Below are positions 50,981 to 58,992 of a stretch of DNA of 64,000 nucleotides, piece by piece. This DNA is from DATENM01 sp045807725 (lineage in GTDB: Bacteria > Acidobacteriota > Blastocatellia > UBA7656), in NCBI GenBank assembly GCA_045807725.1, contig JBJMGV010000096.1:62001-126000 (forward strand), in the 5' to 3' direction. Both the position numbers and the translations under genes were made by a program. How positions within the stretch are numbered: position 1 is the stretch's first letter; every line of letters starts with the position of its first letter. The notes beneath the pieces were generated by a model. The model ran no database searches. It had not been told where the DNA came from and saw only the letters and a program-made list of their open reading frames with translations.

Positions 50981-51745
50981 ATGGCCGACTATCAGAAGAT
51001 CATCTACGCCGTCGCCGCTGGCGTCGCGCGCATCACGTTGAACCGGCCCGATAAGCGTAACGCGCTTGACGCCGAGATCGTCGCCGAAATTCGCCGCGCG
51101 CTCCGTGAAGCCGCCGCTGATGAAAATGCCCGCGTCGTGTTGCTGACCGGCGCGGGCAAAGATTTTTGCTCCGGCGCAGACCTCGCCGCCTTGCAGCGCA
51201 TCAGCGAAGCGACGGTGATGGAAAACGTCGCCGACGCGCGCAACCTCGCCGACCTCTTCATCGAGATGCGCCGCCACCCGCGCCCCATCGTCGCGGCAGT
51301 GCGCGGGCGCGCGCTCGCAGGCGGCTGCGGCCTGGCGACGGCCTGCGATCTGGTGCTGGCCGCCGAGTCGGCGCAGTTCGGCTACCCCGAAGTCAACCTC
51401 GGCTTCATCCCGGCGATGGTGATGGCCATCCTGCGCCGCTCGGTTTCAGAGAAGCGCGCCTTCGAGTTAATCACGATGGGCAAGATCATCAACGCGCCGG
51501 TCGCGGCGAGCATCGGCCTGATTAACGCGACCTTCGCCGACGCTGAGTTCGATGCGAGCGTCGAAGCCACCGTCGCGCAGCTTGCCGCCAAGAGCGCTTC
51601 AGCCGTGATGCTGGCAAAGAACCTGCTCTATCATATGGACGGCATGACGATGGAGACGGCGCTTGAGGCCGGCGTACAGTTGAACGCCATCACGCGAATG
51701 ACCGATGACTGCAAGCGCGGCGTCGAACGCTTTCTGAAAAAGTAG
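50981..51745 (+). CDS. Enoyl-CoA hydratase/isomerase family protein
   Basis: A 254-residue crotonase-fold enzyme. ITLNRPDKRNALDAEIVAEI begins it; the CoA/oxyanion segment is LTGAGKDFCSGADLAAL, and GRALAGGCGLATACDLVLAAES with FGYPEVNLGFIPA follows. It adds water to, or isomerises, enoyl-CoA in fatty or branched acid breakdown. Which acyl-CoA is unknown; the equivalents of the two catalytic Glu residues are not both certain here. Methylmalonyl-CoA mutase genes lie 2.3 kb away on the other strand. The PLP decarboxylase gene follows after 29 nt. Confidence 0.92.
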   Translation: MADYQKIIYAVAAGVARITLNRPDKRNALDAEIVAEIRRALREAAADENARVVLLTGAGKDFCSGADLAALQRISEATVMENVADARNLADLFIEMRRHPRPIVAAVRGRALAGGCGLATACDLVLAAESAQFGYPEVNLGFIPAMVMAILRRSVSEKRAFELITMGKIINAPVAASIGLINATFADAEFDASVEATVAQLAAKSASAVMLAKNLLYHMDGMTMETALEAGVQLNAITRMTDDCKRGVERFLKK

Positions 51746-51774
51746 CGTCCAATACAAAACGCGCGAACGCCGAA

Positions 51775-53298
51775 ATGACCGACACCTTCGATTCAATCGA
51801 CAACCCGCTTATCTCTCTTGATGCTTCAACCGAACAAGTCGAGCGTTGGGGCCGCGCGGCTACTGCGTGGATGGCCAGCTATCTGGATTCGCTGCGCCAG
51901 CGGCGCGTCTATCCGGCGACGACCGCGCAACAGATTCGTGAGCAGTTGGACACACAGCTACCCGAAGCCGGCGCTGACTTCGAGCAACTGCTTGAAGTGA
52001 TGCGCGAAGTGATCGTGCCCTTGAGCCGGCACAATGGCCACCCGCGAATGTTCGGTTACGTGCAATCGCCGGGCACACCCATTGCGGCCATCGCCGACCT
52101 GCTGGCGTCTACGCTCAACGCCAACCTGACGGCGTGGCGCTCGGCCCCGGCGGCGGTCGAGATCGAGCGGCTGACGATTGATTGGATCAAGCAGATTCTC
52201 GGTTATTCGGCTGATGCCGCCGGCCTGTTCGTCAGCGGCGGCTCGATGGCTAACTTCGCTGCGCTGGCCGCCGCGCGCCGCGCCAAAGCGCCGATGAATG
52301 TCTTGCGCGAGGGCGCGCACCGTCTGCCGCAGGCGATGCGCGTCTACGTCTCCGAAGAGACGCACCATTCGATTGCCAAAGCCGCTGCCTTACTTGGCAT
52401 CGGACGTGACAACGTGCGAACGGTCGGCGTGGACGAGCGCTTCCGAATCGACACGGATGATCTTGTGACGAAGATCACAGAAGACAGGCGCGACGGCTAT
52501 CTGCCGTTCTGTGTCGTTGCCAATGCCGGAACCGTAGCGACCGGCGCGTTCGATTCACTGGCCGACGTGAGCCGCATCGCGCGGCAGTTCAACCTGTGGA
52601 TGCACGTGGACGCCAGCTATGGCGGCTTTGCCGTGCTCGCCGGTTCGGCTCGACACCTGTTTGCTGCGATCAGCGAAGCCGATTCAGTTGCGCTCGATCC
52701 GCACAAGTGGCTCTACCTGCCGGTGGATTGCGGCTGCGTCTTGTACCGCGACCGGGAAGCGGCGCGCGCCACGTTCGCGCACGACGCCGAGTACACGCGG
52801 GTGATCGGAGGCGAGGCCGACGAGGCGTTCGCGTTCTGGGATTATGGGCCGGAGTTGTCGCGCCGCTTTCGCGCCTTGAAGGTCTGGATGATGCTGAAAG
52901 GCGTCGGCGTCGGCGCGCTCAGCGAAGCGGTTGAGAACGACCTCGCCTGCGCCCGTCACCTCGAACGACTCGTGCAGGCGAGCGAGGATTTCGAGATGCT
53001 CGCGCCGGTCGAGCTGTCCATCTTCTGTTTTCGTTACGTGCCGGCGCGGCTGAAGCAAGAGTTAGAGAGCGGCGACGAGCAAACGCGCGAGCGCACGAAT
53101 CAACAGCTCAAGGAATTGAATGAGCGCCTGCTGGTCGGGCTGCAACATGATGGCAGTTCGTACCTGTCGAACGCGCAGCTTGGCGGGCGCTTTGCGCTGC
53201 GCGGTTGTGTGATGAATTACCGAACGACGCCGCGCGATATGGAGATTCTGCTTGAAGACTTGCGCCGCATCGCTCGACAGATCGAAGCCGGCCAGTGA
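51775..53298 (+). CDS. PLP-dependent group II (aromatic-type) amino acid decarboxylase
   Basis: A 507-residue fold-type I decarboxylase. Landmarks: FVSGGSMANFAALAAARRA (substrate/PLP phosphate region), VSEETHHSIAKAAALLGIG, CVVANAGTVATGAFDSLADV, MHVDASYGGFAVL, and the PLP-binding Lys in DPHKWLYLPVDCGCVLYRD (HKW). It belongs to the aromatic-L-amino-acid/tyrosine/histidine decarboxylase group, making an amine and CO2; the actual amino acid is not clear. It follows the enoyl-CoA hydratase gene closely. Its 3' end converges with the cobalamin-domain gene. Confidence 0.92.
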   Translation: MTDTFDSIDNPLISLDASTEQVERWGRAATAWMASYLDSLRQRRVYPATTAQQIREQLDTQLPEAGADFEQLLEVMREVIVPLSRHNGHPRMFGYVQSPGTPIAAIADLLASTLNANLTAWRSAPAAVEIERLTIDWIKQILGYSADAAGLFVSGGSMANFAALAAARRAKAPMNVLREGAHRLPQAMRVYVSEETHHSIAKAAALLGIGRDNVRTVGVDERFRIDTDDLVTKITEDRRDGYLPFCVVANAGTVATGAFDSLADVSRIARQFNLWMHVDASYGGFAVLAGSARHLFAAISEADSVALDPHKWLYLPVDCGCVLYRDREAARATFAHDAEYTRVIGGEADEAFAFWDYGPELSRRFRALKVWMMLKGVGVGALSEAVENDLACARHLERLVQASEDFEMLAPVELSIFCFRYVPARLKQELESGDEQTRERTNQQLKELNERLLVGLQHDGSSYLSNAQLGGRFALRGCVMNYRTTPRDMEILLEDLRRIARQIEAGQ

Positions 53299-53348
53299 GC
53301 GCGCGAGGGTGTTTACCACCGCCGCCGTCGCGTCTTCGCGGGCAGTGG

Positions 53349-53768
53349 TCAATTGGCGTTAATGTCGGCGGCGCGGTGGGCGTTGCCACGAATGAATTCG
53401 ATGATCTCTTCCATACGCGCGCCGGGCGTGAAGACCGCCGAGACGCCTTGCTCTTTCAGCCTCGGGATGTCTTCGTCGGGGATGATGCCGCCGCCGAAGA
53501 CGAGCACATCATCAAGCCCGGCTTCGCGCGCCAACTCGACGACGCGCGGGAACAAGGTCATATGCGCGCCTGACAGGATCGACAAGCCGATAGCGTCAAC
53601 GTCTTCCTGCACGGCGGCGTTGACGACCATTTCGGGCGTCTGCCTCAGTCCGGTGTAGATCACTTCCATGCCAGCGTCGCGCAAGGCCCGCGCGATGACT
53701 TTGACGCCGCGATCATGCCCGTCGAGCCCGGGCTTGGCTAACAACACTCTGATTCGTTGGTCAGTCAT
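53349..53768 (-). CDS. mcmB: Methylmalonyl-CoA mutase cobalamin-binding subunit
   Basis: A 139-residue B12-binding domain. The cobalamin motif is LLAKPGLDGHDRGVKVIARAL with the axial His18 in DGHDRG; SILSGAHMTLF and VFGGGIIPDEDI complete the S-x-L...GG pattern. It carries adenosylcobalamin and works with the catalytic subunit encoded 680 bp upstream, converting methylmalonyl-CoA and succinyl-CoA into each other (propionate and branched-chain metabolism), or acts in a related mutase. Normally the two genes are adjacent; here a PIN toxin-antitoxin pair lies between. The start is ATG 53768; 53798 would add ten residues. Confidence 0.92.
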   Translation of the reverse strand: MTDQRIRVLLAKPGLDGHDRGVKVIARALRDAGMEVIYTGLRQTPEMVVNAAVQEDVDAIGLSILSGAHMTLFPRVVELAREAGLDDVLVFGGGIIPDEDIPRLKEQGVSAVFTPGARMEEIIEFIRGNAHRAADINAN

Positions 53769-53794
53769 AGTAGATTTATAAATCCCCTGCGTGG

Positions 53795-54220
53795 TCATAT
53801 TATCAAAGGATTCTCGATCCTTACTCCCTCGATCATTTGGCCATCCTGCATATCCTCACTATAAATGACCGTCACCTCATTCACTGCGGCGGCGGCCCAT
53901 ATCATCGCGTCCCAAAACGATAGCCGATACTGTTCGACACCGGCAATCGCTTTGATTACTACATCGGACGTTGTATTCAAAATCGTCCAGCCATTGCAGT
54001 AGTCTTCGATAATCTGCAACGCATCCTGCACGGCCAAGCGTTGCTTGACCTTTTTGGTGATAGTTACGAAGAATTCGGCAAGAACTTGAGTCGCTAATAC
54101 ACCATTACCCTGTACCCACAGGGCGTCGAGAACCTCTGCTGCTTTTATCTGTTTCGATCCGGCATCGGCGTCGTAAGCATAGACCAGAATATTTGTGTCT
54201 ACGAGAACCCTATCGCTCAT
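53795..54220 (-). CDS. PIN domain toxin (VapC-like)
   Basis: A 141-residue PIN-domain protein, predicted to be an Mg2+-dependent RNase toxin. The acidic active-site residues are in VLVDTNILVYAYD (Asp8), VLAEFF, SFWDAMIWAAA and YSEDMQ. Its start overlaps the antitoxin gene by 11 nt, typical of type II toxin-antitoxin operons. It is inserted between the two mutase subunit genes, on their strand, 26 nt before the cobalamin-subunit gene. A start at 54355 would run through the antitoxin gene and is rejected. The target RNA is unknown. Confidence 0.92.
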   Translation of the reverse strand: MSDRVLVDTNILVYAYDADAGSKQIKAAEVLDALWVQGNGVLATQVLAEFFVTITKKVKQRLAVQDALQIIEDYCNGWTILNTTSDVVIKAIAGVEQYRLSFWDAMIWAAAAVNEVTVIYSEDMQDGQMIEGVRIENPLII

Positions 54221-54428
54221 AGAGGTCCTCGCGTTTAGGGTAAGGCGGGCCGCCGAGATGGAGCCCCCGACGCAAGAGCTGGCGCTGACGCTCGCGCGAT
54301 TGGTCGCTCGCCGATGGTACAGTGATTGTGACTTCGACCACCGTGCCGTCGGCAAGTGTTACCGGCTCAAGCAGCTTGACTTGACCTGCTTCGATGATGC
54401 CGCGCATTGAGTGCTGATGAGTACTCAT
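54210..54428 (-). CDS. Antitoxin of PIN toxin (DUF104/AbrB-like)
   Basis: A 72-residue antitoxin partner. The N-terminal half (GIIEAGQVKLLEPVTLADGTVVEVTITV; key part QVKLLEPVTLADGTVVEV) fits the swapped-hairpin DUF104-like DNA-binding type. The basic C-terminal part (RERQRQLLRRGLHLG) would bind and block the toxin. The two genes overlap by 11 nt, so they are made together and the complex would repress its own promoter, which would lie in the 16-nt gap after the mutase gene or earlier. No promoter was recognised. Confidence 0.85.
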   Translation of the reverse strand: MSTHQHSMRGIIEAGQVKLLEPVTLADGTVVEVTITVPSASDQSRERQRQLLRRGLHLGGPPYPKREDLYER

Positions 54429-54444
54429 CGCTTATCGCCTTTCT

Positions 54445-56124
54445 CTAAAAGGCCGGCTCCTGGTAGATACCGTAGACCGGCTTGAGCGCGTCGCACATCT
54501 CGCCCAGCGTCGCGTAGGCGCGGGCGCAGTCAAGTAACAGATACATTGTGTTCTCGCCCGCGCGCGCGCCGTCGGTTAATGCCTTCAGCGTCTTTTCAAC
54601 CTTCGCGCTGTCGCGTTCGTTGCGCAGGCGGGCCAGCCGCTCGCGCTGAAGCTCGGCCACCGACTCGTCTATCTGCAAGAGGTTCACGTTGGCAGACTCT
54701 TCTTTCATCACATAGTCGTTGACGCCAACGATGATCTTGTCACGAGTCTCGACTGCCATCTGGTACTCGTAGGCCGAGTCTTGAATCTCGCGCTGCGGGA
54801 AGCCCGCGTCAACGGCTTCGACCATGCCGCCGAAGCCGTCGATCTTACGGAAGTAATCGAACGCGCCTTCTTCCATATCGCGCGTCAGCTTCTCGATGAA
54901 GTATGAGCCGCCGAGCGGATCAACCGTGTTCGTCACGCCCGACTCGTGCGCGATGATCTGTTGGGTGCGCAGCGCGATCAATGCCGCTTCGTCCGAAGGC
55001 AAGGCGAGGGCTTCGTCGTAGGCGTCGGTGTGCAGCGATTGCGTGCCGCCGAGCACACCGGCCAGTGCCTGAATCGCTACGCGCACGATGTTGTTCAAAG
55101 GCTGTTGCGCCGTCAGCGAGACGCCGGCGGTCTGGGTATGGAACCTGAGCGTCCAGGCGCGCGGATTGGTCGCGCCAAAACGGTCGCGCATCACCTTGTA
55201 CCAGATGCGGCGCGCGGCGCGGTATTTGGCGATCTCCTCGAAGAAATCATTATGCGCGTTGAAGAAGAAGCTCAGGCGCGGCGCGAACTCATTGACATCC
55301 ATACCGGCGTTGATGGCGTACTGAACGTACTCGATGCCGTCGCGCAAAGTGAACGCCAGCTCCTGCAACGCCGTCGAGCCGGCTTCGCGGATATGATAGC
55401 CGCTGATTGAGATGGGATTAAAGCGCGGCACCTCTTTCGTGCAGAACTCAATCGTGTCGGTGATGAGCTTCATCGACGGGCGCGGCGGATAGATCCATTC
55501 TTTCTGCGCGATGTACTCTTTGAGGATGTCGTTTTGCAACGTGCCGCCGACGCGCTGCCAGTCCGCGCCTTGACGCTCGGCCACCGCAAGGAACATCGCA
55601 AAGATCATCGAAGCCGGCGCGTTGATGGTCATCGAAGTCGTCACCTGTTCGAGCGGGATGCCATCGAAGAGCACTTCCATATCGGCGAGGCTTGCGATGG
55701 CGACGCCGCATTTGCCGACTTCGCCTTCGCTGAAGGGATGATCCGAGTCGTAGCCCATCAGGGTCGGCAGGTCGAATGCTACGGAGAGGCCCGTCTGCCC
55801 GTGTTCGAGCAGGTACTTGAATCGCTGATTGGTGTCAAAGGCCGAGCCGAAGCCGGCGAACTGGCGCATCGTCCACAGCCGCCCGCGATAGCCCGTCGCG
55901 TGAATGCCGCGCGTGTAGGGCGGCTGGCCGGGAAAGCCGAGTTCGCTTTCGTAATCGAGATCACTGAGACTGTTCGGCGTGTAGAGCCGTTCGACCGGCG
56001 CGAGCGAAGTGGTCGTGAATTGCGACTTGCTCTCCGGCTTCTGCTTGAGCGCCGGATTCAGCGTGCGCTCTTCCCATTCCTGTTCGGCTTCCTGTAGCCG
56101 GTTGGTGATGTCAACGGTGCTCAT
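54445..56124 (-). CDS. mcmA: Methylmalonyl-CoA mutase large (catalytic) subunit
   Basis: A 559-residue TIM-barrel mutase subunit lacking the cobalamin domain, which is encoded separately downstream. Hallmarks: YTRGIHATGYRGRLWTMRQFAG, SVAFDLPTLMGYDSDHPF, TMTINAPASMIFAMFLAVAE, FRFHTQTAGVSLTAQQP-like segment (present as TLRFHTQTAGVSLTAQQP) with the active-site His, and GGTQSLHTDAYDEALALPS. It binds the acyl-CoA and drives the B12-dependent carbon-skeleton rearrangement. Related ICM or hydroxyisobutyryl-CoA mutases share this layout, so the exact substrate is inferred. A toxin-antitoxin pair divides it from mcmB. No B12 riboswitch was recognised upstream. Confidence 0.94.
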   Translation of the reverse strand: MSTVDITNRLQEAEQEWEERTLNPALKQKPESKSQFTTTSLAPVERLYTPNSLSDLDYESELGFPGQPPYTRGIHATGYRGRLWTMRQFAGFGSAFDTNQRFKYLLEHGQTGLSVAFDLPTLMGYDSDHPFSEGEVGKCGVAIASLADMEVLFDGIPLEQVTTSMTINAPASMIFAMFLAVAERQGADWQRVGGTLQNDILKEYIAQKEWIYPPRPSMKLITDTIEFCTKEVPRFNPISISGYHIREAGSTALQELAFTLRDGIEYVQYAINAGMDVNEFAPRLSFFFNAHNDFFEEIAKYRAARRIWYKVMRDRFGATNPRAWTLRFHTQTAGVSLTAQQPLNNIVRVAIQALAGVLGGTQSLHTDAYDEALALPSDEAALIALRTQQIIAHESGVTNTVDPLGGSYFIEKLTRDMEEGAFDYFRKIDGFGGMVEAVDAGFPQREIQDSAYEYQMAVETRDKIIVGVNDYVMKEESANVNLLQIDESVAELQRERLARLRNERDSAKVEKTLKALTDGARAGENTMYLLLDCARAYATLGEMCDALKPVYGIYQEPAF

Positions 56125-56302
56125 TCGGCTCTCCTTACCACAAGATTAAAGGCATTCGCAGACGAGTTAAATGCATTAATTTCGATGATAGTTGAGCGTA
56201 GAAGCGAGTGTCAATGTTGCCGCCATTCGCCGGTCGGCTTGCGGCATGGGGATTGCAAAACAATACCGATGAGTGGAAGTCAATTCAGATGGAGGTCGCA
56301 AA

Positions 56303-56659
56303 ATGAGCGCCAATGTACAGGACGCGCCGGAGCCATTGAGAATTTCGGCGCAAGAAGTCATTAAGCGGATGAATCGCGGCGAAGACGTTTTCTTCGCGGA
56401 CACGCGCAACCCGGTGGCATGGGGCGAAGCTGATACGAAACTGCCCGGCGCGGCGCGCGTGCCGGCGGATGCAATCGAAGCGCACCTGGCCGACATACCG
56501 CACAATCGGCTGATCGTGGCCTATTGCACCTGACCGCACGAAGCTTCAAGCGCCCGTGTGGCGCAAGTGCTCCGCGATTCTGGTTTCGATAAATCGTACG
56601 CGCTGACTGGCGGTTTCGATGCGTGGCTCGATGCCGGCGGCGCAGTCGAGCCGAAGTAA
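56303..56659 (+). CDS. Rhodanese-like protein with in-frame TGA: candidate selenoprotein
   Basis: A single rhodanese domain, 118 codons, with TGA at codon 77 (56531-56533). The frame stays open and family-like on both sides: FADTRNPVAWGE and LPGAARVPADAI before, then IVAYCT-TGA-PHEASSARVAQVLRDSGF and LTGGFDAWLDAGG after, ending TAA. Related rhodaneses read YCTCPHEATSARVA, so TGA stands exactly for the second Cys of the active-site loop, next to the catalytic Cys75. A hairpin 16 nt beyond TGA fits a bacterial SECIS. GGAGGT 6 nt before ATG 56303 is strong. It is either a selenoprotein (sulfur-transfer role) or a one-base pseudogene. Confidence 0.7.
56550..56564 (+). promoter_or_regulatory. Candidate bacterial SECIS hairpin
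   Basis: GCGCC-CGTGT-GGCGC forms a perfect 5-bp stem with a 5-nt loop. The loop begins 21 nt after the TGA of the rhodanese gene and has G as its second base. Bacterial SECIS elements are expected 16-37 nt behind the TGA with a G among the first two loop bases, so spacing and loop both fit. A weaker lower pairing (GCAC with GTGC) could extend it. Confidence 0.5.
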
Positions 56660-56823
56660 GAGGCAGATGAAACGTAGGGCGTCAGCACCGTTCAAGAGCC
56701 TATGCCGAATTGCTCATCGCCGCGTAGCAGCATAATGAATTTAGCTAGGTGCTTCAACGCCTGGAACTGTTGCGCCGCGATGCGGCGGCATGGATTTAGC
56801 CAAGCGTTTCAACACACTGTTGC

Positions 56824-57011
56824 GCCGCGTAGCGGCGGGTGAGTTTAGCCAGGCGTTTCAACGCCTGGAAGGTAACGTCGCGGTGACCGCGTCGCGTCAG
56901 CGACGCCTGAGTGCCCGCTGATTCAGGCGTCGCTGACGCGACGCGGTCGTGCGCTGCGTCATCTATGCAGGCACTAAAGTACCTGCCTAAACTCACCTGC
57001 CGCTACGCGGC
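56824..57011. repeat. Multi-hairpin repeat element with 30-bp closing stem
   Basis: The 424-bp gap 56660-57083 holds no gene. An outer stem (56824-56853 with 56982-57011, about 27 of 30 positions paired) encloses CCAGGCGTTTCAACGCCTGG. It also encloses a perfect 26-bp inverted repeat (56885-56910 with 56923-56948; arm starts GACCGCGTCGCGTCAGCGAC). Related hairpin units extend back to about 56700 (CGCCGCGATGCGGCG). The design is the same as at 32755 and 61768. Confidence 0.85.
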
Positions 57012-57033
57012 AGCCCACCGGCTTGGCGTTCGC

Positions 57034-57086
57034 TTGTCCTTTTAATCCTGTCCTTTTAATCCTGTCCTTTTAATCTTGTCCTTTTA
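57034..57086. repeat. 14-bp (2 x 7) tandem repeat at the end of the beta-lactamase-like gene
   Basis: TGTCCTTTTAATCC is repeated about four times (57034-57086). The last unit contains the stop codon and last codons of the minus-strand beta-lactamase-like gene. It has no inverted partner close by, unlike the other heptad repeats. Confidence 0.8.
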
Positions 57087-58043
57087 ATTTTGCTTGCCCA
57101 GCCCGTCCATCAGGATGAGCGATAGCCGCGACAGCATCAACAGTCCGGCGTTATCGCTCGTCCAATCAACCTCAGGCATCTCGTCGCAGGTGATGGCCAT
57201 CGCTATGCGCCCGCGCCTGGTGTAGATGATGCCGACGTTGCTGCGCAGCGCGTCGAGCGCGCCCAGCTTGGTTGCCATCTCAACGCCGTTCAGCGTGCGC
57301 CCGATGCCGTCGTGAATCTGCTCGCGCTTCATCAGGGCGAGCATCTCTTTAGACGCATCGCGGCTGACCACTTCGCCGCGTTCGAGCTTTTCAAGCAACG
57401 TGACCATCTCGCGCGGCGTCGTCACGCCAAGCCCGAAAGGCTTGAACGCCGGGTCTTCGGCAATGCGCGACGCGCCGCCGCCGAAGACCTTGCGCAGCAC
57501 ACGCGTCTGCTTCAATCCAAGCGCATCCATACGCGCGTTGACGGCGTCGGCGGTCAACGCGTCCAGCACCAGATTGGTCGCCGTGTTATCGCTGACGATC
57601 ATCATCAATGTCACAGCGTCGCGTAGGCGCAAACGCAATCCGTCCGACAACTCTTGCAGGATGCCCGAACCGCCGACCTTCTTGGCGTTAGTGAGCGCCA
57701 CTTCATCCGACCAGTTGGCTTTGCCTTCGGCGACGCGCGCAAAGGCTTCGACCATTATCGCTGTTTTGATGGTGCTGGCCGTGCGGACGCGATTGTCTTC
57801 ATTGATGCCGAAGCTCGCGCCGGTGTCGAGGTTTTTGGCGAAGAGGCTCACCTTACCTTTGAACTCCGCCAGCTCTTTGCGCACACGCTCTGCCATAGGC
57901 ATTGCCGCCGGCGTAGCGGGGCGCGGGCCGGCGCTCTGTGCTGTGGCGCAGACGGCGAGCCATAGCGTCAGTGTGAGGCTCATAACAATTCGTTTGCAGA
58001 GCGCGCGTTCGCGTCCGCTTGAAGCGATGACTCGACTATTCAT
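57084..58043 (-). CDS. Class A beta-lactamase-like serine hydrolase
   Basis: A ~319-residue exported serine hydrolase. The catalytic S90-x-x-K93 is in TASTIKTAI, SDN (151-153) is present, and KLG replaces the usual KTG triad (ATKLGALDALRSN). The class A Glu166 region is not clear in RIAEDPAFKPFG, so beta-lactam hydrolysis is uncertain. The signal peptide probably starts at MSLTLTLWLAVCATAQS (Met 21). The preceding 20 residues (MNSRVIASSGRERALCKRIV) copy the start of PurD, with the upstream DNA also copied from purD, so the gene has captured a purD 5' end. The start could be ATG 58043 or 57983. Confidence 0.85.
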   Translation of the reverse strand: MNSRVIASSGRERALCKRIVMSLTLTLWLAVCATAQSAGPRPATPAAMPMAERVRKELAEFKGKVSLFAKNLDTGASFGINEDNRVRTASTIKTAIMVEAFARVAEGKANWSDEVALTNAKKVGGSGILQELSDGLRLRLRDAVTLMMIVSDNTATNLVLDALTADAVNARMDALGLKQTRVLRKVFGGGASRIAEDPAFKPFGLGVTTPREMVTLLEKLERGEVVSRDASKEMLALMKREQIHDGIGRTLNGVEMATKLGALDALRSNVGIIYTRRGRIAMAITCDEMPEVDWTSDNAGLLMLSRLSLILMDGLGKQN

Positions 58044-58087
58044 AACACGGCGATTGTACCTTCGCGGCGCGCAGGCAGGCAAAGACT
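57996..58087. repeat. Duplicated purD 5' region upstream of and within the beta-lactamase-like gene
   Basis: About 92 bp match 61551-61642 at the purD start with roughly 80% identity. Shared parts include GCAGAGCGCG, TCGCGTCCGC, the start codon region, and GCGATTGTACCTT upstream of both starts. The copy covers the leader and first ~15 codons of purD. Confidence 0.85.
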
Positions 58088-58104
58088 CAAACCGGGCAGG
58101 CAGG

Positions 58105-58992
58105 TCAAACCTTTTCAGGCGCAGAGCGCGAGGCATCCAGCAAACTGAGCGAGCGGCCAAAGATGGCGTCCTGCGCAATCCACCACAGGATGCGCGGGCG
58201 CTTGCGAATCTGCGACAGGCAATACGGAACCCACGCGTTGCCATACGGTACATACAATCGCACCGGCGCATTCATCTCGTGCGCGACCTGTATCGAAGCC
58301 TTCAATGGCAAGCCGAAGAGTTGTTCAAGCTCGCAAGAAGTCCCTGCCGCTTGCAAGCGGCGCACGGCTTCACGCGCCAGCTCCGCATCGTGTGTGGCGA
58401 CGCCGACGTGTCGCGCGCGACCGGCCAGCCGATCAATCACTTCAAGAAATCCCGCGCGAAGGTCTATGTCGGGATGCGTGGGGTCAGCCCATTCGCCTTT
58501 CACGACGCGCACGTCCAAGCCAAGCGCGACGGCGCGGTCGGCGTCCGCGAGGCTGCGATGCCAGCGACCGGGCAGCGTGCAGCCTATGTGACGCGTGGGC
58601 TGTAGCGACGCCGCGATTAAATCAAAGGTTGGCTCAACGGTGTCCGGCGCGAGCGCGTCGAAGTGAACGCGAATGTTCGAGCGTTCGGCGCGTTCGGTGA
58701 TCTCGGCCACAAGCGCGCGATTGAATCCGAGGGCCGGCGCTTTGATTGACAGATAGCCGTTGAGGTCTTCACACGACAACGCATCGAGCGTGGCAAGGTA
58801 ATGATCGGCGACCTGTCGCGGCTCATCATTCGTGCCGTTCCAGTAACAGACGCTGATCGCAAAGCTGCGCTCATTGAAGCGGCGGCAGACGCGCAGCGCA
58901 TCTTCCAATTCAGCGCCGGCCAGATAAGACCGGCTCGCCAATCGGGCCAGTCGCGTCCAGCCGCCCCAGACTGTTTTCTTTATGAGGTTCAT
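58105..58992 (-). CDS. Proline dehydrogenase-like protein
   Basis: A ~295-residue TIM-barrel protein resembling the catalytic domain of proline dehydrogenase. Near the end, VRLYVPYGNAWVPYCLSQIRKRP matches the flavin/substrate motif VRLYVPYGxxWxxYxxxRxxERP of that family (quoted part: VRLYVPYGNAWVPY). The early part (FAISVCYWNGTNDEPRQV) replaces the usual strand-1 sequence and is more diverged. It may oxidise proline or a related cyclic imino acid. The start ATG 58992 overlaps the stop of the FemAB-like gene (ATGA), so it is translationally coupled to that unusual partner. Confidence 0.78.
   Translation of the reverse strand: MNLIKKTVWGGWTRLARLASRSYLAGAELEDALRVCRRFNERSFAISVCYWNGTNDEPRQVADHYLATLDALSCEDLNGYLSIKAPALGFNRALVAEITERAERSNIRVHFDALAPDTVEPTFDLIAASLQPTRHIGCTLPGRWHRSLADADRAVALGLDVRVVKGEWADPTHPDIDLRAGFLEVIDRLAGRARHVGVATHDAELAREAVRRLQAAGTSCELEQLFGLPLKASIQVAHEMNAPVRLYVPYGNAWVPYCLSQIRKRPRILWWIAQDAIFGRSLSLLDASRSAPEKV

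Noticed and set aside
56125..56302. Cobalamin riboswitch upstream of the mutase gene
   Set aside because: No B12-box-like sequence or suitable fold was recognised in the 178-bp gap.
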